From contig FCNR01000016.1 of NCBI GenBank assembly GCA_900016875.1, positions 1 through 52,334 of the forward strand: 52,334 nt of DNA, given 5' to 3'. This document shows, in pieces, positions 25,013 through 35,300 of this stretch. The translations under genes were made by a program, and so were the position numbers. The stretch is from Eubacteriaceae bacterium CHKCI004 (GTDB lineage Bacteria; Bacillota; Clostridia; Lachnospirales; Lachnospiraceae). The first letter of the stretch is position 1; each line of letters begins with the position of its first letter. The notes beneath the pieces are model-generated. The model had not been told where the DNA came from. It saw only the letters and a program-made list of their open reading frames with translations, and did no database searches.

Positions 25013-25684
25013 ATGTTCGAATACATAATAAATAGTTCGATGTTTATGAAAGCAATCATAGCGTGCAGTTTTCTCGGTGTAATCAGCTGGTTTGTTCTGG
25101 AAGTTTCCTACAGAAGTATGATAAAGGCCACGGCGCAGATAGGTAAAACAAAGAAAAAATGGCTTGTTTCCCTGAAAAAAAGATATGAGGACTATCATGA
25201 GATGAATGTAAAGGTAAATAATGTATCCACCTTTGTGGACAGGCTGTTCCAGAGGAAAAAGATACTGGGATTCACCTGTTCTTTCTGGTTGACGCTGGAG
25301 AGACTTTCCATAGCCGGCTGCGCCATAGCAGGGGCAGCCGGCGCTCTGGCAGCCTCCCAGCAGGGAGCGGTTCTGTCTGATGTGATGATATGTTATCTCA
25401 CCGGCATAACCGCAGCTTGCGCCCTGTTGTTTCTCGATACATTTCTCAGGGCGAATGAAAAGAAGCATATGGTTATTGTAAACATGAATGATTATCTGGA
25501 AAATGTACTGGAGAATACCATAAGCGGCAGGGAGGCCGTGGAAGATTCGGCCAGCCAGAAAGCCCGCAACCGGCGGCTGCTCCGGTACGCCGAGGAGAAC
25601 AGGAAGAAAAAGAGGGCGGAATCTCCTGTTTCCCCGGAGGAGGAGAAGCTTCTGGAAGATGTGCTTCAGGAATTTTTTGCCTGA
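25013..25684 (+). CDS. Hypothetical membrane protein
   Basis: I do not recognise this family. The 223-residue protein has an N-terminal membrane helix (about 12-30), a cytoplasmic basic stretch (30-75), two closely spaced helices (about 90-108 and 115-135), and a charged helical C-terminal tail of about 85 residues. It has no signal peptide and no catalytic motif. The start at 25013 follows AGGAGG; the longest frame begins 26 codons earlier with no comparable site. Its 3' end overlaps that of the convergent deacetylase gene by 19 bases, and no terminator lies between them. The layout (TM, cytoplasmic helix, paired TM, tail) loosely resembles type II secretion/TadC-like inner-membrane platforms, but it is too short to assign. 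Confidence 0.7.
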   Translation: MFEYIINSSMFMKAIIACSFLGVISWFVLEVSYRSMIKATAQIGKTKKKWLVSLKKRYEDYHEMNVKVNNVSTFVDRLFQRKKILGFTCSFWLTLERLSIAGCAIAGAAGALAASQQGAVLSDVMICYLTGITAACALLFLDTFLRANEKKHMVIVNMNDYLENVLENTISGREAVEDSASQKARNRRLLRYAEENRKKKRAESPVSPEEEKLLEDVLQEFFA

Positions 25685-26577
25685 GACAGATTGTAAAGGG
25701 ACTGGAAGGAATATCCTTCCTTCTCAAGATTGGTCAGCACGGTATCAAGAGCCTGCGCGTTGGATTCTGATATATTGTGGATCAGCGGAATAGCCCCCGG
25801 GTGTATGTATTTGTCAAATCGTTCTATGACATAATCTGCTCCCGGCTGGTTGTTTACGTCATAATCCGGATAGGCGAGGCTCCAGAACACGGTGGTATAC
25901 CCCATATTTTTTGTGATCTGCAGAGTACGTTCACTGTATTCCCCTTTTGGCGGCCGGAAGAAAGGATCCATTTCATATCCGGTCGCTTCTTTCATGTAAT
26001 TGGCGTTGTCCGCAATCTCTTCCCGGATAGTGCGCTCGTCGTTTTCCGGCATGCAGATGTGGTTGGAGGTGTGATTCCCTACCACATGCCCTTCTTCTTT
26101 CATTCTTTTTATCAAGTCAGGCTGATCCTCAATGAAATGCTTGCATACAAAAAAGGCGGCGGGAGCTTTGTGCTTTTTAAGAACATCAAGTATGCCCGGA
26201 GTATAACCATTCTCATAACCGCAGTCAAAAGTGAGAAAAACCGGCTTTTCTCCGTCGGTAATATCTGTTTTTGCGTACCAGGCATCATACTTCGTCAGAT
26301 CAATTTCATTCTGAACTTCCGGTATTTCATGATTTTCATTGCGTTTAAACCACCAGGAGGCCATAGTGTTGGGCAGGGTGGAAGGGTCCGTATATACACC
26401 GTTGTCCTTTTCGGTAGTCAATTCAGAAGTTTTTTCGGGAGAGGAGCTTTCAGAAGCGGCCGGCGCCTGGCAGGCGGAAAAAAATATACTTGCAAAAAGA
26501 AACAAAAAGAAAAGCGGAATAGAGAAAAAATTTGTTTTTTTCATAAAACTTACAAAAGCCTTTCGTAAATTTTTCAT
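25666..26577 (-). CDS. PdaA-type polysaccharide deacetylase, probable lipoprotein
   Basis: Relatives of PdaA remove the N-acetyl group of muramic acid during muramic-delta-lactam formation in the spore cortex. The 303-residue protein has a signal sequence ending in a lipobox-like FSAC (C36), a Ser/Thr-rich linker and a NodB domain from about residue 95. Motif 1 reads TFDCGYENGY, with the PdaA-style GYENGY in place of the usual DDGP; GNHTSNH has the metal His pair; RPPKGEYSE is motif 3; the C-terminal IPLIHN holds a catalytic His. A sporulation role is inferred from the subfamily motif. Secretion and anchoring follow from the N terminus. Its 3' end overlaps the neighbouring membrane protein gene. 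Confidence 0.82.
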   Translation of the reverse strand: MKNLRKAFVSFMKKTNFFSIPLFFLFLFASIFFSACQAPAASESSSPEKTSELTTEKDNGVYTDPSTLPNTMASWWFKRNENHEIPEVQNEIDLTKYDAWYAKTDITDGEKPVFLTFDCGYENGYTPGILDVLKKHKAPAAFFVCKHFIEDQPDLIKRMKEEGHVVGNHTSNHICMPENDERTIREEIADNANYMKEATGYEMDPFFRPPKGEYSERTLQITKNMGYTTVFWSLAYPDYDVNNQPGADYVIERFDKYIHPGAIPLIHNISESNAQALDTVLTNLEKEGYSFQSLYNLSQAKNS

Positions 26578-26649
26578 AATAAATATATTAAAATTTTGGA
26601 AGAATTATACATAATTCAATTTAGACTTTATTTTTTTAAGCAATGTTAG

Positions 26650-26655
26650 TATAAT
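26650..26655 (+). promoter_or_regulatory. Putative -10 box of the OPT transporter gene
   Basis: TATAAT lies 44 bases upstream of the start codon in a very AT-rich stretch. A -35 box at 17-base spacing would read TTTATT, which is weak. Confidence 0.4.
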
Positions 26656-26698
26656 AGCTTTTATACTACATTACTTTACTAGAATAGGAGATAAAAGT

Positions 26699-28609
26699 AT
26701 GGACAACAAAAATGAGTTCAAGCCTTTTATTCCTGCGGATAAGATTGTTCCGGAGTTTACCGTTACCTCCATTGTTTTAGGTCTTATCCTCGCAGTAGTA
26801 TTTGGCGCAGCAAACGCTTATCTGGGTCTCAGGGTTGGTATGACAGTATCTGCATCCATTCCTGCAGCGGTTATTTCTATGGGTGTGATCCGTGTGATCA
26901 TGAAAAAAGATTCCATCCTGGAAAATAATATGGTTCAGACCATTGGTTCCGCCGGAGAATCTCTGGCAGCAGGAGCGATTTTCACTCTTCCGGCTGTTTT
27001 TATGTGGGCAGCGGAAGGTAAAACCAGTGAACCGGGATTTTTCTCTATTGCAATCGTTGCTCTGTGCGGCGGCATTCTCGGCGTTCTTTTTATGATTCCA
27101 CTGCGTACTGCATTAATTGTGGAAGAACATGGAACCCTTCCATATCCGGAAGGAACTGCCTGTGCGGAAGTTCTTCTGGCAGGTGAGGAAGGCGGCGAGA
27201 AGTCTAAGGTAGTTTTTGCCGGACTGGGCATCGCAGCTGTTTATAAGTTTATTGCGGACGGACTGAAATTATTCCCAAGTGAAGTTAATTTTGACATTTA
27301 TGCTAAGAATTATACCTGTGGATTTGGTCTGGATGTACTTCCGGCTCTGTCCGGTGTTGGTTACATCTGTGGCCTGAAGATTTCCAGCTACATGTTTGCC
27401 GGAGGTATTCTTTCTTATCTGGTATTGATTCCTGCCATTTCATTTTTCGGCGGAGACGCTTTATCTACAGTGACAGACGCTGCAGGCAATGCGCTTCCGT
27501 TCAATGAGCTGGATCCGTCCAGCATCTGGGGAAGCTATAACCGTTATATCGGAGCGGGAGCAGTGGCAGCCGGCGGTATCATCAGCCTGATTAAGACGTT
27601 CCCTACCATGATTAGAACCTTCAGCAAGGCTATCAAGGGCTTTGGTAAGAATGTAGCGGGAGGCGAGAGAACTCAGCAGGATATTTCTCTGCGGACAGTC
27701 CTCATCGGTATTATTGTGGTAGCCATCGTGATGTGGCTGGTTCCGGTTATTCCGATCAGTCCGCTCGGAGCAGTTATTATCGTTATTTTTGGTTTCTTCT
27801 TTGCTACAGTTTCTTCCCGTATGGTTGGTATCGTGGGAAGCAGCAATAACCCGGTATCAGGTATGGCTATTGCCACACTGATTATTACTACGTTTGTCTT
27901 TAAGGCTTCCGGTATGACCGGCATCCAGGGTATGGTTGGAGCAATCACTGTAGGTACAGTCATCTGTATTATCGCAGCCATTGCCGGAGATACTTCACAG
28001 GATCTGAAGTGCGGTTATATCGTAGGAGCAACTCCGAAGCTGCAGCAGATCGGTGAGATTCTCGGTACTGTTGTGGCAGCTCTTGCCATCGGCGGCGTTA
28101 TGTACCTGCTTAATGCGGCATGGGGCTTTGGCTCTGAGATGATTCCTGCTCCGCAGGCTTCTCTGATGAAGATGGTAGTAGAAGGCGTTATGGGCGGAAC
28201 TCTGCCATGGACTCTCATCTTCATGGGTGTGTTTATTGCCATTGCAGTAGAGATTCTTGGAATTCCTGTACTCGCGTTTTCTATCGGACTTTATCTTCCA
28301 ATCCACCTGAGCGCACCGATTTTTGTCGGCGGTCTTATTAAATGGTTCATGGAAGAAAAGAGAAAATATGACAGTGAAGAACAGAAAAACCACTGTGTGG
28401 AATCCGGCGTACTTTACTCTGCAGGTATGATTGCCGGCGAGGGTATCGTAGGTATTCTTCTGGCGGTTATTACAGTATTCAATCTGAATATTGACATGTC
28501 CGGCATTTATGGCGACAACTTCTACGCTGTAGGTAACTGGGTGGGCATCATTGCGTTTGTACTGCTGCTGTCTACACTGTTTTATTTCTGCCGTAAAAAG
28601 AAGCACTAG
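26699..28609 (+). CDS. OPT family oligopeptide transporter
   Basis: OPT proteins import small peptides, or metal-peptide and modified-peptide substrates, using the proton gradient. The 636-residue protein has about 15 hydrophobic segments; the N terminus reads FIPADKIVPEFT and then GAANAYLGLRVGMTVSASIP, the usual opening of bacterial OPT transporters. A cytoplasmic loop (about 300-325) and a second conserved block (NPVSGMAIATL) follow. No peptidase domain is fused. AGGAG lies 7 bases upstream of the ATG. Downstream are a PqqD-like gene, a small membrane protein and the dipeptidase pepD, so the cluster probably handles imported peptides. Confidence 0.92.
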   Translation: MDNKNEFKPFIPADKIVPEFTVTSIVLGLILAVVFGAANAYLGLRVGMTVSASIPAAVISMGVIRVIMKKDSILENNMVQTIGSAGESLAAGAIFTLPAVFMWAAEGKTSEPGFFSIAIVALCGGILGVLFMIPLRTALIVEEHGTLPYPEGTACAEVLLAGEEGGEKSKVVFAGLGIAAVYKFIADGLKLFPSEVNFDIYAKNYTCGFGLDVLPALSGVGYICGLKISSYMFAGGILSYLVLIPAISFFGGDALSTVTDAAGNALPFNELDPSSIWGSYNRYIGAGAVAAGGIISLIKTFPTMIRTFSKAIKGFGKNVAGGERTQQDISLRTVLIGIIVVAIVMWLVPVIPISPLGAVIIVIFGFFFATVSSRMVGIVGSSNNPVSGMAIATLIITTFVFKASGMTGIQGMVGAITVGTVICIIAAIAGDTSQDLKCGYIVGATPKLQQIGEILGTVVAALAIGGVMYLLNAAWGFGSEMIPAPQASLMKMVVEGVMGGTLPWTLIFMGVFIAIAVEILGIPVLAFSIGLYLPIHLSAPIFVGGLIKWFMEEKRKYDSEEQKNHCVESGVLYSAGMIAGEGIVGILLAVITVFNLNIDMSGIYGDNFYAVGNWVGIIAFVLLLSTLFYFCRKKKH

Positions 28610-28644
28610 CAATTGACATAAAAAACGGGACGTACTATGATAAA

Positions 28645-28680
28645 GGGGCATTGCCGCGGGAGGCGCGGCAGTGTCCTTTT
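28645..28680 (+). terminator. GC-rich hairpin between the OPT gene and the PqqD-like gene
   Basis: TTGCCGCG pairs with CGCGGCA over a GGAGG loop, with further GG/CC pairs, followed by only four T. It may act as a partial terminator or attenuator that lowers expression of the downstream genes. Confidence 0.55.
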
Positions 28681-28699
28681 CCTTATAGAAAGGAGCACT

Positions 28700-29059
28700 A
28701 TGAAGAAGAATAAAAGAGAGAAGGAAAATTATCTGGACAGAATCCCGAAGATTAATGACAAAAAGTGGGAGCTGGATGACGAAGGGTATGTGGAAGTGAC
28801 GGTAGAAAATACCGGATTTTACAATACCATCGCTCAGAAGTTTTTCAAGAAACCAAGATTCAGTTTTATAAAACTGGATCAGTATGGAAGCTGTGTATGG
28901 CAGCAGATTGATGGAAAGAAAACCATTTATGAAATCGGGCAGATTTTAAAATCAGCGCACAAAGGGGCGGCGGATCAGCTTTATGAAAGGCTTGCTTCGT
29001 ATTTTCGCATCCTGGAAAGTAACGGGTATGTTATTTTTCTGAAAGAAAAGGAAGGCTGA
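28700..29059 (+). CDS. Orphan PqqD-like peptide chaperone
   Basis: PqqD-family proteins bind precursor peptides and present them to radical-SAM enzymes in modified-peptide biosynthesis. The 119-residue protein has a basic N terminus, then the winged-helix core with LDQYGSCVWQQIDGKKTIYEIGQIL (about 62-86), the family's hallmark, and ends in LESNGYVIF. No radical SAM gene and no precursor peptide is seen nearby, so it is either a stand-alone member of unknown role or works with a distant enzyme. The start at 28700 follows GAAAGGAG; the longest frame adds 21 codons through the upstream hairpin and is rejected. It is followed by a small membrane protein 30 bases later. Confidence 0.82.
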   Translation: MKKNKREKENYLDRIPKINDKKWELDDEGYVEVTVENTGFYNTIAQKFFKKPRFSFIKLDQYGSCVWQQIDGKKTIYEIGQILKSAHKGAADQLYERLASYFRILESNGYVIFLKEKEG

Positions 29060-29089
29060 ACGGCAGATGTTCTATAGGAGAAAAAATCT

Positions 29090-29443
29090 ATGAAAATCAG
29101 CACAATTATTTTGGGAATTATTTTTTTCGCTCTGGTGACCATGCTCATTTACGGCTGGGGAATCGTGCGGCAGAAAAAGCAGTCTGGTGATCTGATGAAC
29201 ATGCTGTTCAGCAAAGGGCAGAGCCGGGTGAAAAAATATTTAAAAGCACACGATGCTATCACTCTGGGACAAACGGCAAAGCTCTGTGAAGGTCTGGAAG
29301 CCAGACAGCCTTTTTCAGCAAACAAGGCGGTAGTGAGAGACGCCAGAGATTTTGCGGGACAGCTTCTTTCCTACATGGTAAAGACAGGACAAGTGGAAAA
29401 GCGGGGGGCGGAATATATTCCGGCTGCCGGAAAGAAAAAATAA
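29090..29443 (+). CDS. Small membrane-anchored protein of unknown function
   Basis: This 117-residue protein has an N-terminal membrane helix (about 5-25) and a basic cytoplasmic domain of about 90 residues. The domain's predicted helices (LGQTAKLCEGLE, RDARDFAGQLLSYMVKTGQVEKRGAEY) have the look of a winged-helix fold, with the final strand pair in QVEKRGAEYIP. I do not recognise a named family. A Shine-Dalgarno AGGAG is present. It sits between the PqqD-like gene and pepD, 17 bases before the latter, and is likely in the same operon. Confidence 0.7.
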   Translation: MKISTIILGIIFFALVTMLIYGWGIVRQKKQSGDLMNMLFSKGQSRVKKYLKAHDAITLGQTAKLCEGLEARQPFSANKAVVRDARDFAGQLLSYMVKTGQVEKRGAEYIPAAGKKK

Positions 29444-29460
29444 AAAAACAGGAGGCTATT

Positions 29461-30918
29461 ATGGGAGTATTATCAGCATTAGAACCTGCAAAGGTATTTC
29501 AGTTTTTTGAGGAGATCTGTTCTATTCCTCACGGTTCAAGAAATGTGAAGCAGATCAGTAATTATCTGGTGGATTTTGCAAAAGAAAGAGGTTTAAAATA
29601 CCGCCAGGATGAAGAGTTTAACGTGGTAATATGGAAAGACGGCTCAAAAGGTTACGAGGACGCTGAGCCGGTAATTCTTCAGGGGCATATGGATATGGTG
29701 GCAGTAAAGACTGCCGACTGCCCGAAAGATATGGAAAAAGACGGACTGGATCTGGAAATCAATGGCGATCTGATCTCTGCCAAAGGTACTTCTCTGGGCG
29801 GCGATGATGGTATCGCTGTGGCGTATAGTCTTGCCATCCTTGATGATCCGGATATGGCGCATCCTCCGATTGAGGCTATCTTCACGGTGGATGAAGAAAT
29901 AGGTATGCTGGGCGCCGCATATATGGATGTTTCTGACATCAAAGGCCGTCTGTTTTTAAATATGGATTCTGAGGATGAGGGTATCTTCACGGTAAGTTGT
30001 GCCGGCGGTGCGACTGTGACCTGTCATCTGCCGTATGAGAGAGAAAATGTGGCCATGACGGCCATGAAGATTTCCATTGACGGGTTCTCCGGCGGTCATT
30101 CCGGTGTGGAGATTGACAAAGGACGGGCCAACGCCAATGTAGTTATGGGAAGACTTCTTTATGGCGTCATGAATGATATCAGAATTATTTCTGTCAATGG
30201 CGGCGAGAAGGATAATGCCATCGCATTATCCTGTCAGGCAGAGATTGCTGTTCCGGCCGGCAAAGCAGAAGAGGTAAAAAACAAGGTTCAGGAAACATTT
30301 GCAATCGTTGCAGAAGAATATAAAGTGACAGATCCGAAAGCGGCGATATGTGTGGAGAAACAGGCAGATACAGAAAATGCCGGTGAAGAATGCGCGGCAC
30401 TGACCGCAAAGGATACAGCCGCAGTGATCCAGGCTCTTCTTCATATGCCGGCAGGTATTCAGAGAATGAATCCGGAGATTGAAGGTCTCGTACAGACTTC
30501 CCTTAATCTGGGTATTCTTCGCACCAATGAATCCTCCGTGGATTTATCCTATGCAGTGAGAAGCGCCAGCGAACATGAGAAACAATTCCTCATTGATAAG
30601 ATGAATGCTTTGGCCGTTCTGCTGGGCGGTTCCACAGAGATTACCGGACCGTATCCGGGATGGGAATACCGTGCAGATTCCCGTCTCCGCGACGTACTGG
30701 TGGATACCTACCGTGAACTGTACGGAAAAGACCCGGTAGTAGAAGGAATCCATGCAGGTCTTGAGTGCGGCCTGTTTGCTTCCAAGATGGGTGATATTGA
30801 CGCCGTATCCCTCGGACCGCAGATGGAAGGCATCCACACTGTCAATGAAGTGCTGAGCATTTCTTCCGTACAGCGTACCTGGGAACTGGTGACAAAGGCT
30901 CTGGCGGCACTGAAATAG
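29461..30918 (+). CDS. pepD: Aminoacyl-histidine dipeptidase (M20 peptidase PepD)
   Basis: PepD is a cytosolic di-zinc peptidase that cleaves Xaa-His and other dipeptides, releasing amino acids from imported peptides. The 485-residue protein has QGHMDMV with a zinc His (near residue 78), the GTSLGGDDGIAVAY stretch with the bridging Asp (near 118), DEEIGMLGA with the catalytic and zinc Glu (near 146), and NMDSEDEG (near 173). The lid domain with SGGHSGVEIDKGRANA follows. Full length for the family. AGGAGG precedes the ATG. Its location after the OPT transporter suits peptide use. Confidence 0.94.
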   Translation: MGVLSALEPAKVFQFFEEICSIPHGSRNVKQISNYLVDFAKERGLKYRQDEEFNVVIWKDGSKGYEDAEPVILQGHMDMVAVKTADCPKDMEKDGLDLEINGDLISAKGTSLGGDDGIAVAYSLAILDDPDMAHPPIEAIFTVDEEIGMLGAAYMDVSDIKGRLFLNMDSEDEGIFTVSCAGGATVTCHLPYERENVAMTAMKISIDGFSGGHSGVEIDKGRANANVVMGRLLYGVMNDIRIISVNGGEKDNAIALSCQAEIAVPAGKAEEVKNKVQETFAIVAEEYKVTDPKAAICVEKQADTENAGEECAALTAKDTAAVIQALLHMPAGIQRMNPEIEGLVQTSLNLGILRTNESSVDLSYAVRSASEHEKQFLIDKMNALAVLLGGSTEITGPYPGWEYRADSRLRDVLVDTYRELYGKDPVVEGIHAGLECGLFASKMGDIDAVSLGPQMEGIHTVNEVLSISSVQRTWELVTKALAALK

Positions 30919-30957
30919 GATAAAAAGGATGGCAGTTCGGCCAGAAAGGTGAGAGAT

Positions 30958-32103
30958 ATGAACTATAATATTACAGAACAGGCGCTGGCTTTCGATCGCG
31001 TCCTTCCATGGGAAGGACAGGTGCCGGTCTGCGAGATTTGTCCGGACGGCCGGGCCTTCCTGCGCCTGGCGGCGCCGGAAGCGCAAAAAGTATCCGTAGT
31101 TATCATGGATGAAGAATATCCATGCACCCGCGGAGAAGACGGCGTCTGGGAGATGGAACTTCCTTTCAGGACAGGGCACCACTATGTTCAGTTTAAGCTG
31201 GATGGCGCAGAGGTGCTAACACCGCTTCTTCCCATCAGCTATGGCTACAGCCGGCCCTATAATTATGTGGAGCTGCCTGCGCCGGCGTATGCCGGAGAAA
31301 AATGTGCGGAAGCTTCCGATGAAGATTTCTGGCATATAAAGAACGTCCCTCACGGCAGCGTCCGCCGGGAATATTTTTACTCATCTGTGACAAAAGAATG
31401 GGAGAGCTGTGTTATTTACACGCCGGCTGATTATGAAAAACAGCCGGAAAAAACTTTTCCGGTGCTCTATTTACAGCACGGTCACGGCGAAAACGAAACA
31501 GGCTGGACCACTGCCGGCAAGCTCCAGTTCATCCTCGACAACCTCATAGAGGAGGGGAAAGCAGTGCCGTTTGCTGTCGTCATGTGCAACGGCATGGTGC
31601 AGACCGTCACGGAAGACGGACGCCGTATTGTTGACTTTATGCTTTTAGAGCCGCAGCTCTTAAATGACGTGATTCCTTTTGTGGAGAGCAAATTCCGTAT
31701 CGGCGGCAGCAAAGAGCGCCGCGCCATGGCGGGACTCTCCATGGGCTCTCTCCAGACCAGCATTATCGGCTTCACCCACCCGGAATACTTCTCTGCCCTC
31801 GGTGTGTTCAGCGGTTTCGTCACCGATATGATGCAGGGTGCTGAGCTTGACATGGTGGACCGTGGTCCGGGCGATAATGCGCATCTGCGCATCCTCGAAG
31901 ACGCGCAGACATTTGCCTGTACTTTCCCGGTATTTTTCCGGGCTATCGGCGATGAAGATCCGTATAAACACTTCTTCGACGCTGACGACAGAATGCTGGA
32001 AGAATATGGCATTTCTCATATCCGCCGTATCTATAATGGCGTCCATGACTGGAATGTCTGGCGGCAGTGCATCCGGGATTTCGCGCAGATGATTTTCCGG
32101 TAG
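30958..32103 (+). CDS. Alpha/beta-hydrolase esterase with N-terminal E-set domain
   Basis: The protein resembles the esterase D / enterochelin-esterase-like group; characterised relatives hydrolyse feruloyl, acetyl or siderophore esters, and the substrate here is unknown. In the 381-residue protein, residues about 10-95 look like an immunoglobulin-like carbohydrate-active-enzyme N module. The hydrolase domain has LQHGHGENE (oxyanion region), the nucleophile elbow GLSMGS near residue 260, and a C-terminal HDWNVWR with the catalytic His. No signal peptide is seen, so it acts inside the cell. The ATG at 30958 follows AAAGGTGAG; a GTG nine bases upstream overlaps that site. It is 39 bases after pepD, possibly in the same operon. 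Confidence 0.85.
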   Translation: MNYNITEQALAFDRVLPWEGQVPVCEICPDGRAFLRLAAPEAQKVSVVIMDEEYPCTRGEDGVWEMELPFRTGHHYVQFKLDGAEVLTPLLPISYGYSRPYNYVELPAPAYAGEKCAEASDEDFWHIKNVPHGSVRREYFYSSVTKEWESCVIYTPADYEKQPEKTFPVLYLQHGHGENETGWTTAGKLQFILDNLIEEGKAVPFAVVMCNGMVQTVTEDGRRIVDFMLLEPQLLNDVIPFVESKFRIGGSKERRAMAGLSMGSLQTSIIGFTHPEYFSALGVFSGFVTDMMQGAELDMVDRGPGDNAHLRILEDAQTFACTFPVFFRAIGDEDPYKHFFDADDRMLEEYGISHIRRIYNGVHDWNVWRQCIRDFAQMIFR

Positions 32104-32199
32104 GCGGCTGAAAACGATGGAAGATTCTGTCGGTCAGCGGATTTGGAAAATATAAATTTGTCCGACAAATAACTGAATAAGACAGGGAAAGATATTTAG

Positions 32200-32264
32200 A
32201 AAACGTGTGTCAAAAACAGGTTGTGATTCGTCACAGAAAACAGTTTTGGCGCACGTTTTTTTAT
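32200..32264 (+). terminator. Terminator after the esterase gene
   Basis: AAAACGTG... pairs with ...GCACGTTTTTTT through an extended helix with several G-U pairs, capped by an inner TGTGA-TTCG-TCACA tetraloop helix. Confidence 0.75.
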
Positions 32265-32332
32265 GTTACAATATCCACAGATATGTAAGAATTATTTTGC
32301 AATATTATATAAAACAGGGGAGAGGAAGCCGT

Positions 32333-35300
32333 ATGAAAAGAATATTGTGTTTCATTTTGACGTCCATATTGATTCTGAATACTGTGATCACGCCGGAAAT
32401 TTCCGCCCGGGCGCAGAATGTTGCCGGGGCGATGTCTGGAGTTGGTATGCGGGCAACTGGTGATAAGATTAGCGCTGCATCGCTGCAAGATGACGATGAG
32501 GAAAGTGTTAGCCGTCCTGCCATTATGAGACGGGCGGACAGGATTCTCGGATTACAGCAATATGATGAATATTTTATCACTGACTCAGATGCAAAAATTT
32601 ACAGGGATAACCTGAATGAAATTTATCCGGCATCTTATCTTGTGGAGGAAGCAAGGTCGCGATTGGGATACACAAGTCTGATGTCCGTCATTAATTTTGC
32701 CAATAATGAAGACTTTCGTTCGCATCCGGAATATTACTATGAGGCGGCATTGATGTCTCTTCTGTTTGAGCAGATGAACGATCAGAGCTTTTGGGATAGT
32801 AACGAGCAGGAAGTTGACAGAGAGATGATCAATATTGCAGAAGATTTGCTGGGAACAGCCGTTGGCGCGGAGACAGACGCGCTGGAAGAACTGCAAAAAC
32901 TGGGTAAAAATGATATTTCTGATACAGAGTACCTTGACGCATTGAAAGGATTGCAGGGACTGCAAAACGCGAAAGCAGTGCTATCTACAATTTTTGGCTA
33001 CGCGACGGACGCCCTTGAAGTGGTTCAGTACGCAGAAAGGTTGCAGAAAATCGTATCTTTGCAGGAAGAGATCGTTAACTTTCTTGAAGAAATGAAAGAA
33101 CGTACCAATAATGAGCATCTGAAAACAGCGCTGGATGAGATAGTGGCTATTTATCGGGAACAGCAGGAAGATCCGGATAATGCCATTAATATTGTAGTGG
33201 CACTGCAAACGGGAGAGATGGCTATGAGCCGCATCATGCAAAATTCGCTGGATGCTCTCTGGGAAGGATTGTGCGTGGCGTTCCCGGAATTGAAAGTCAT
33301 AGGACTTGCTCTTAACATTGAGGGTTTTATTTTGGAACAGGTATTCAGTCCGGATGCAATCAGCGATGCTTACGCGAAACTGGCGGCCATATGGGAACTG
33401 GAAAAAGTGGCAAGAGATGCGGTGTATTATCTGGGACTGGAATATAGTCAGAGTTGTGGAGAAGTAACACAAGAGAGTGAAAAGCTTGCCGGCGTGTTTA
33501 ATGCCGGATGGGATTTTTTCACGATTCTGCTGGACGCTGATTGTCAGGCTTCCCTGCTCTTTGCCAAAGTGACATACAATTCGGGACTTCACAGTTTTCT
33601 GGAAAGCTTTTCCGGAGGCGATAATTATAAACAATATGCCAATCAGGTAAAATTGTATCAGAATAAGCTCAGCATCTGGAAAAATGCGATCTGTATGTAT
33701 ATGGAAGGATTGAAGCCGGAGAATCGTAAGGTGAGCGGTGTTGTATTTCCGGAACACGAAGTAGAATTAGATCCAGGAGAGACTTATACTTTGAACCTGG
33801 AAGTGATTCCGGCAGATGCAAAAGATAATTATGTGAACTACAGGATTGTTACGGATGACGATGATTCCGGGAATGAGGATAACTATGATATGGTGAAGGA
33901 AAATAATATTGTCCGTATTGAGGGAAATAAACTGACTGCCATATCTCATGGAACGGTTCAGATTGAAGGCATTGCCGGAGATATCAGATCGAGAGATGTC
34001 ATGACTGTTCATGTTACGCTGGGAGGAATTTCAGAAAACGGATTGATTTTCCGCGTAGATGAAAATAACGAGGCCATTATCACGGGATACACAGGTACGG
34101 CGTCAAAAGTGGAGATACCTTCCTACATTTCCAATTCCAGAACGGATACGATAGAGGCGATGTATCCGGTTACAAAAGTGGAGAAATTTACCGGACAGAG
34201 CGGTAAGAACACAACTGTACAAGAGATTGTCCTTCCAACTTCAGTCAAAAAAATAGAAGATTATGCATTTTATCAATGTACGGCGATGAAGAAGATTAAT
34301 CTGGAAAATGTAGCACAGATTGGAGAGTATGCCTTCGGATATTGCAGTTCACTGGAAGAAGTTACTTTAAAACAGTCAAAGACAGATTTTACAAGGATGG
34401 AAGGATTCGCCTTTGCCTATTGTACTTCATTAAGAAAAATTGATTTATCAAAAATATTGCTGGCCAATATTCCAGAAGGATTCTGTTACAAATGTACCAG
34501 CCTGAAAACGATTCTCTGGCCGCCAAATGTAGTGAGGATTCGTTATTGGGCCTTTTACGATTGCGGCTTTGAAGAGCTGGAGCTTCCGGATACAATCGGC
34601 TGGCTGGAAGCATCGGCAGTCGCCGAATGTAAGAATTTAAAAATACTCGTATTGCCAAACAGCATAGTAGAGGTTGATCCGGATCCTCTCAAATTTGGCA
34701 ATGCGGACGATACGGTATATTATGTAGAACAATATTCGTATATATATCGTCGGCTGGAGCAGTGGAATAACGCCATGGGGTATGATTTCCATATGGAGTA
34801 TATAAAATATCTAACCACTCCAAAGCCATCCTACACGATATCGGTCGGCGAAACGTTGACGATTCCGTATCGGAAGAATCCTGTTTTGACAGGAGAAGTC
34901 ATCACATTTTCAAGCAGCGATCCGTCTGTGGCATACATCACCTCAAACGGTGTGCTGACTGGAAAAAGACCGGGCACAGTAACTCTGTCCCTGAAATCTT
35001 CTTATGGACAAACATTTTCCGGCTGTAAAGTGACGGTGACGGCAGGTTCCGGCTCCGGGACACAGGGAAATTCCGGTAACGGGGCGTCATCCGGCACAGG
35101 AGGAAATGGACAGCAGGCAGTCAGAACAGCGAAGACCATTAAAAAGACGAAGAAAACAAAAAATATTGCTACAGGTACCGTAGGAAAAACGTTGAAATTA
35201 AAAGTAAAGATGATGCCGTCCAACGCGAACGAAAAAATCACCTGGACTTCCAGCAAACCAAAGGTGGCAACAGTCTCTCAGGATGGAAAAGTCATACCGA

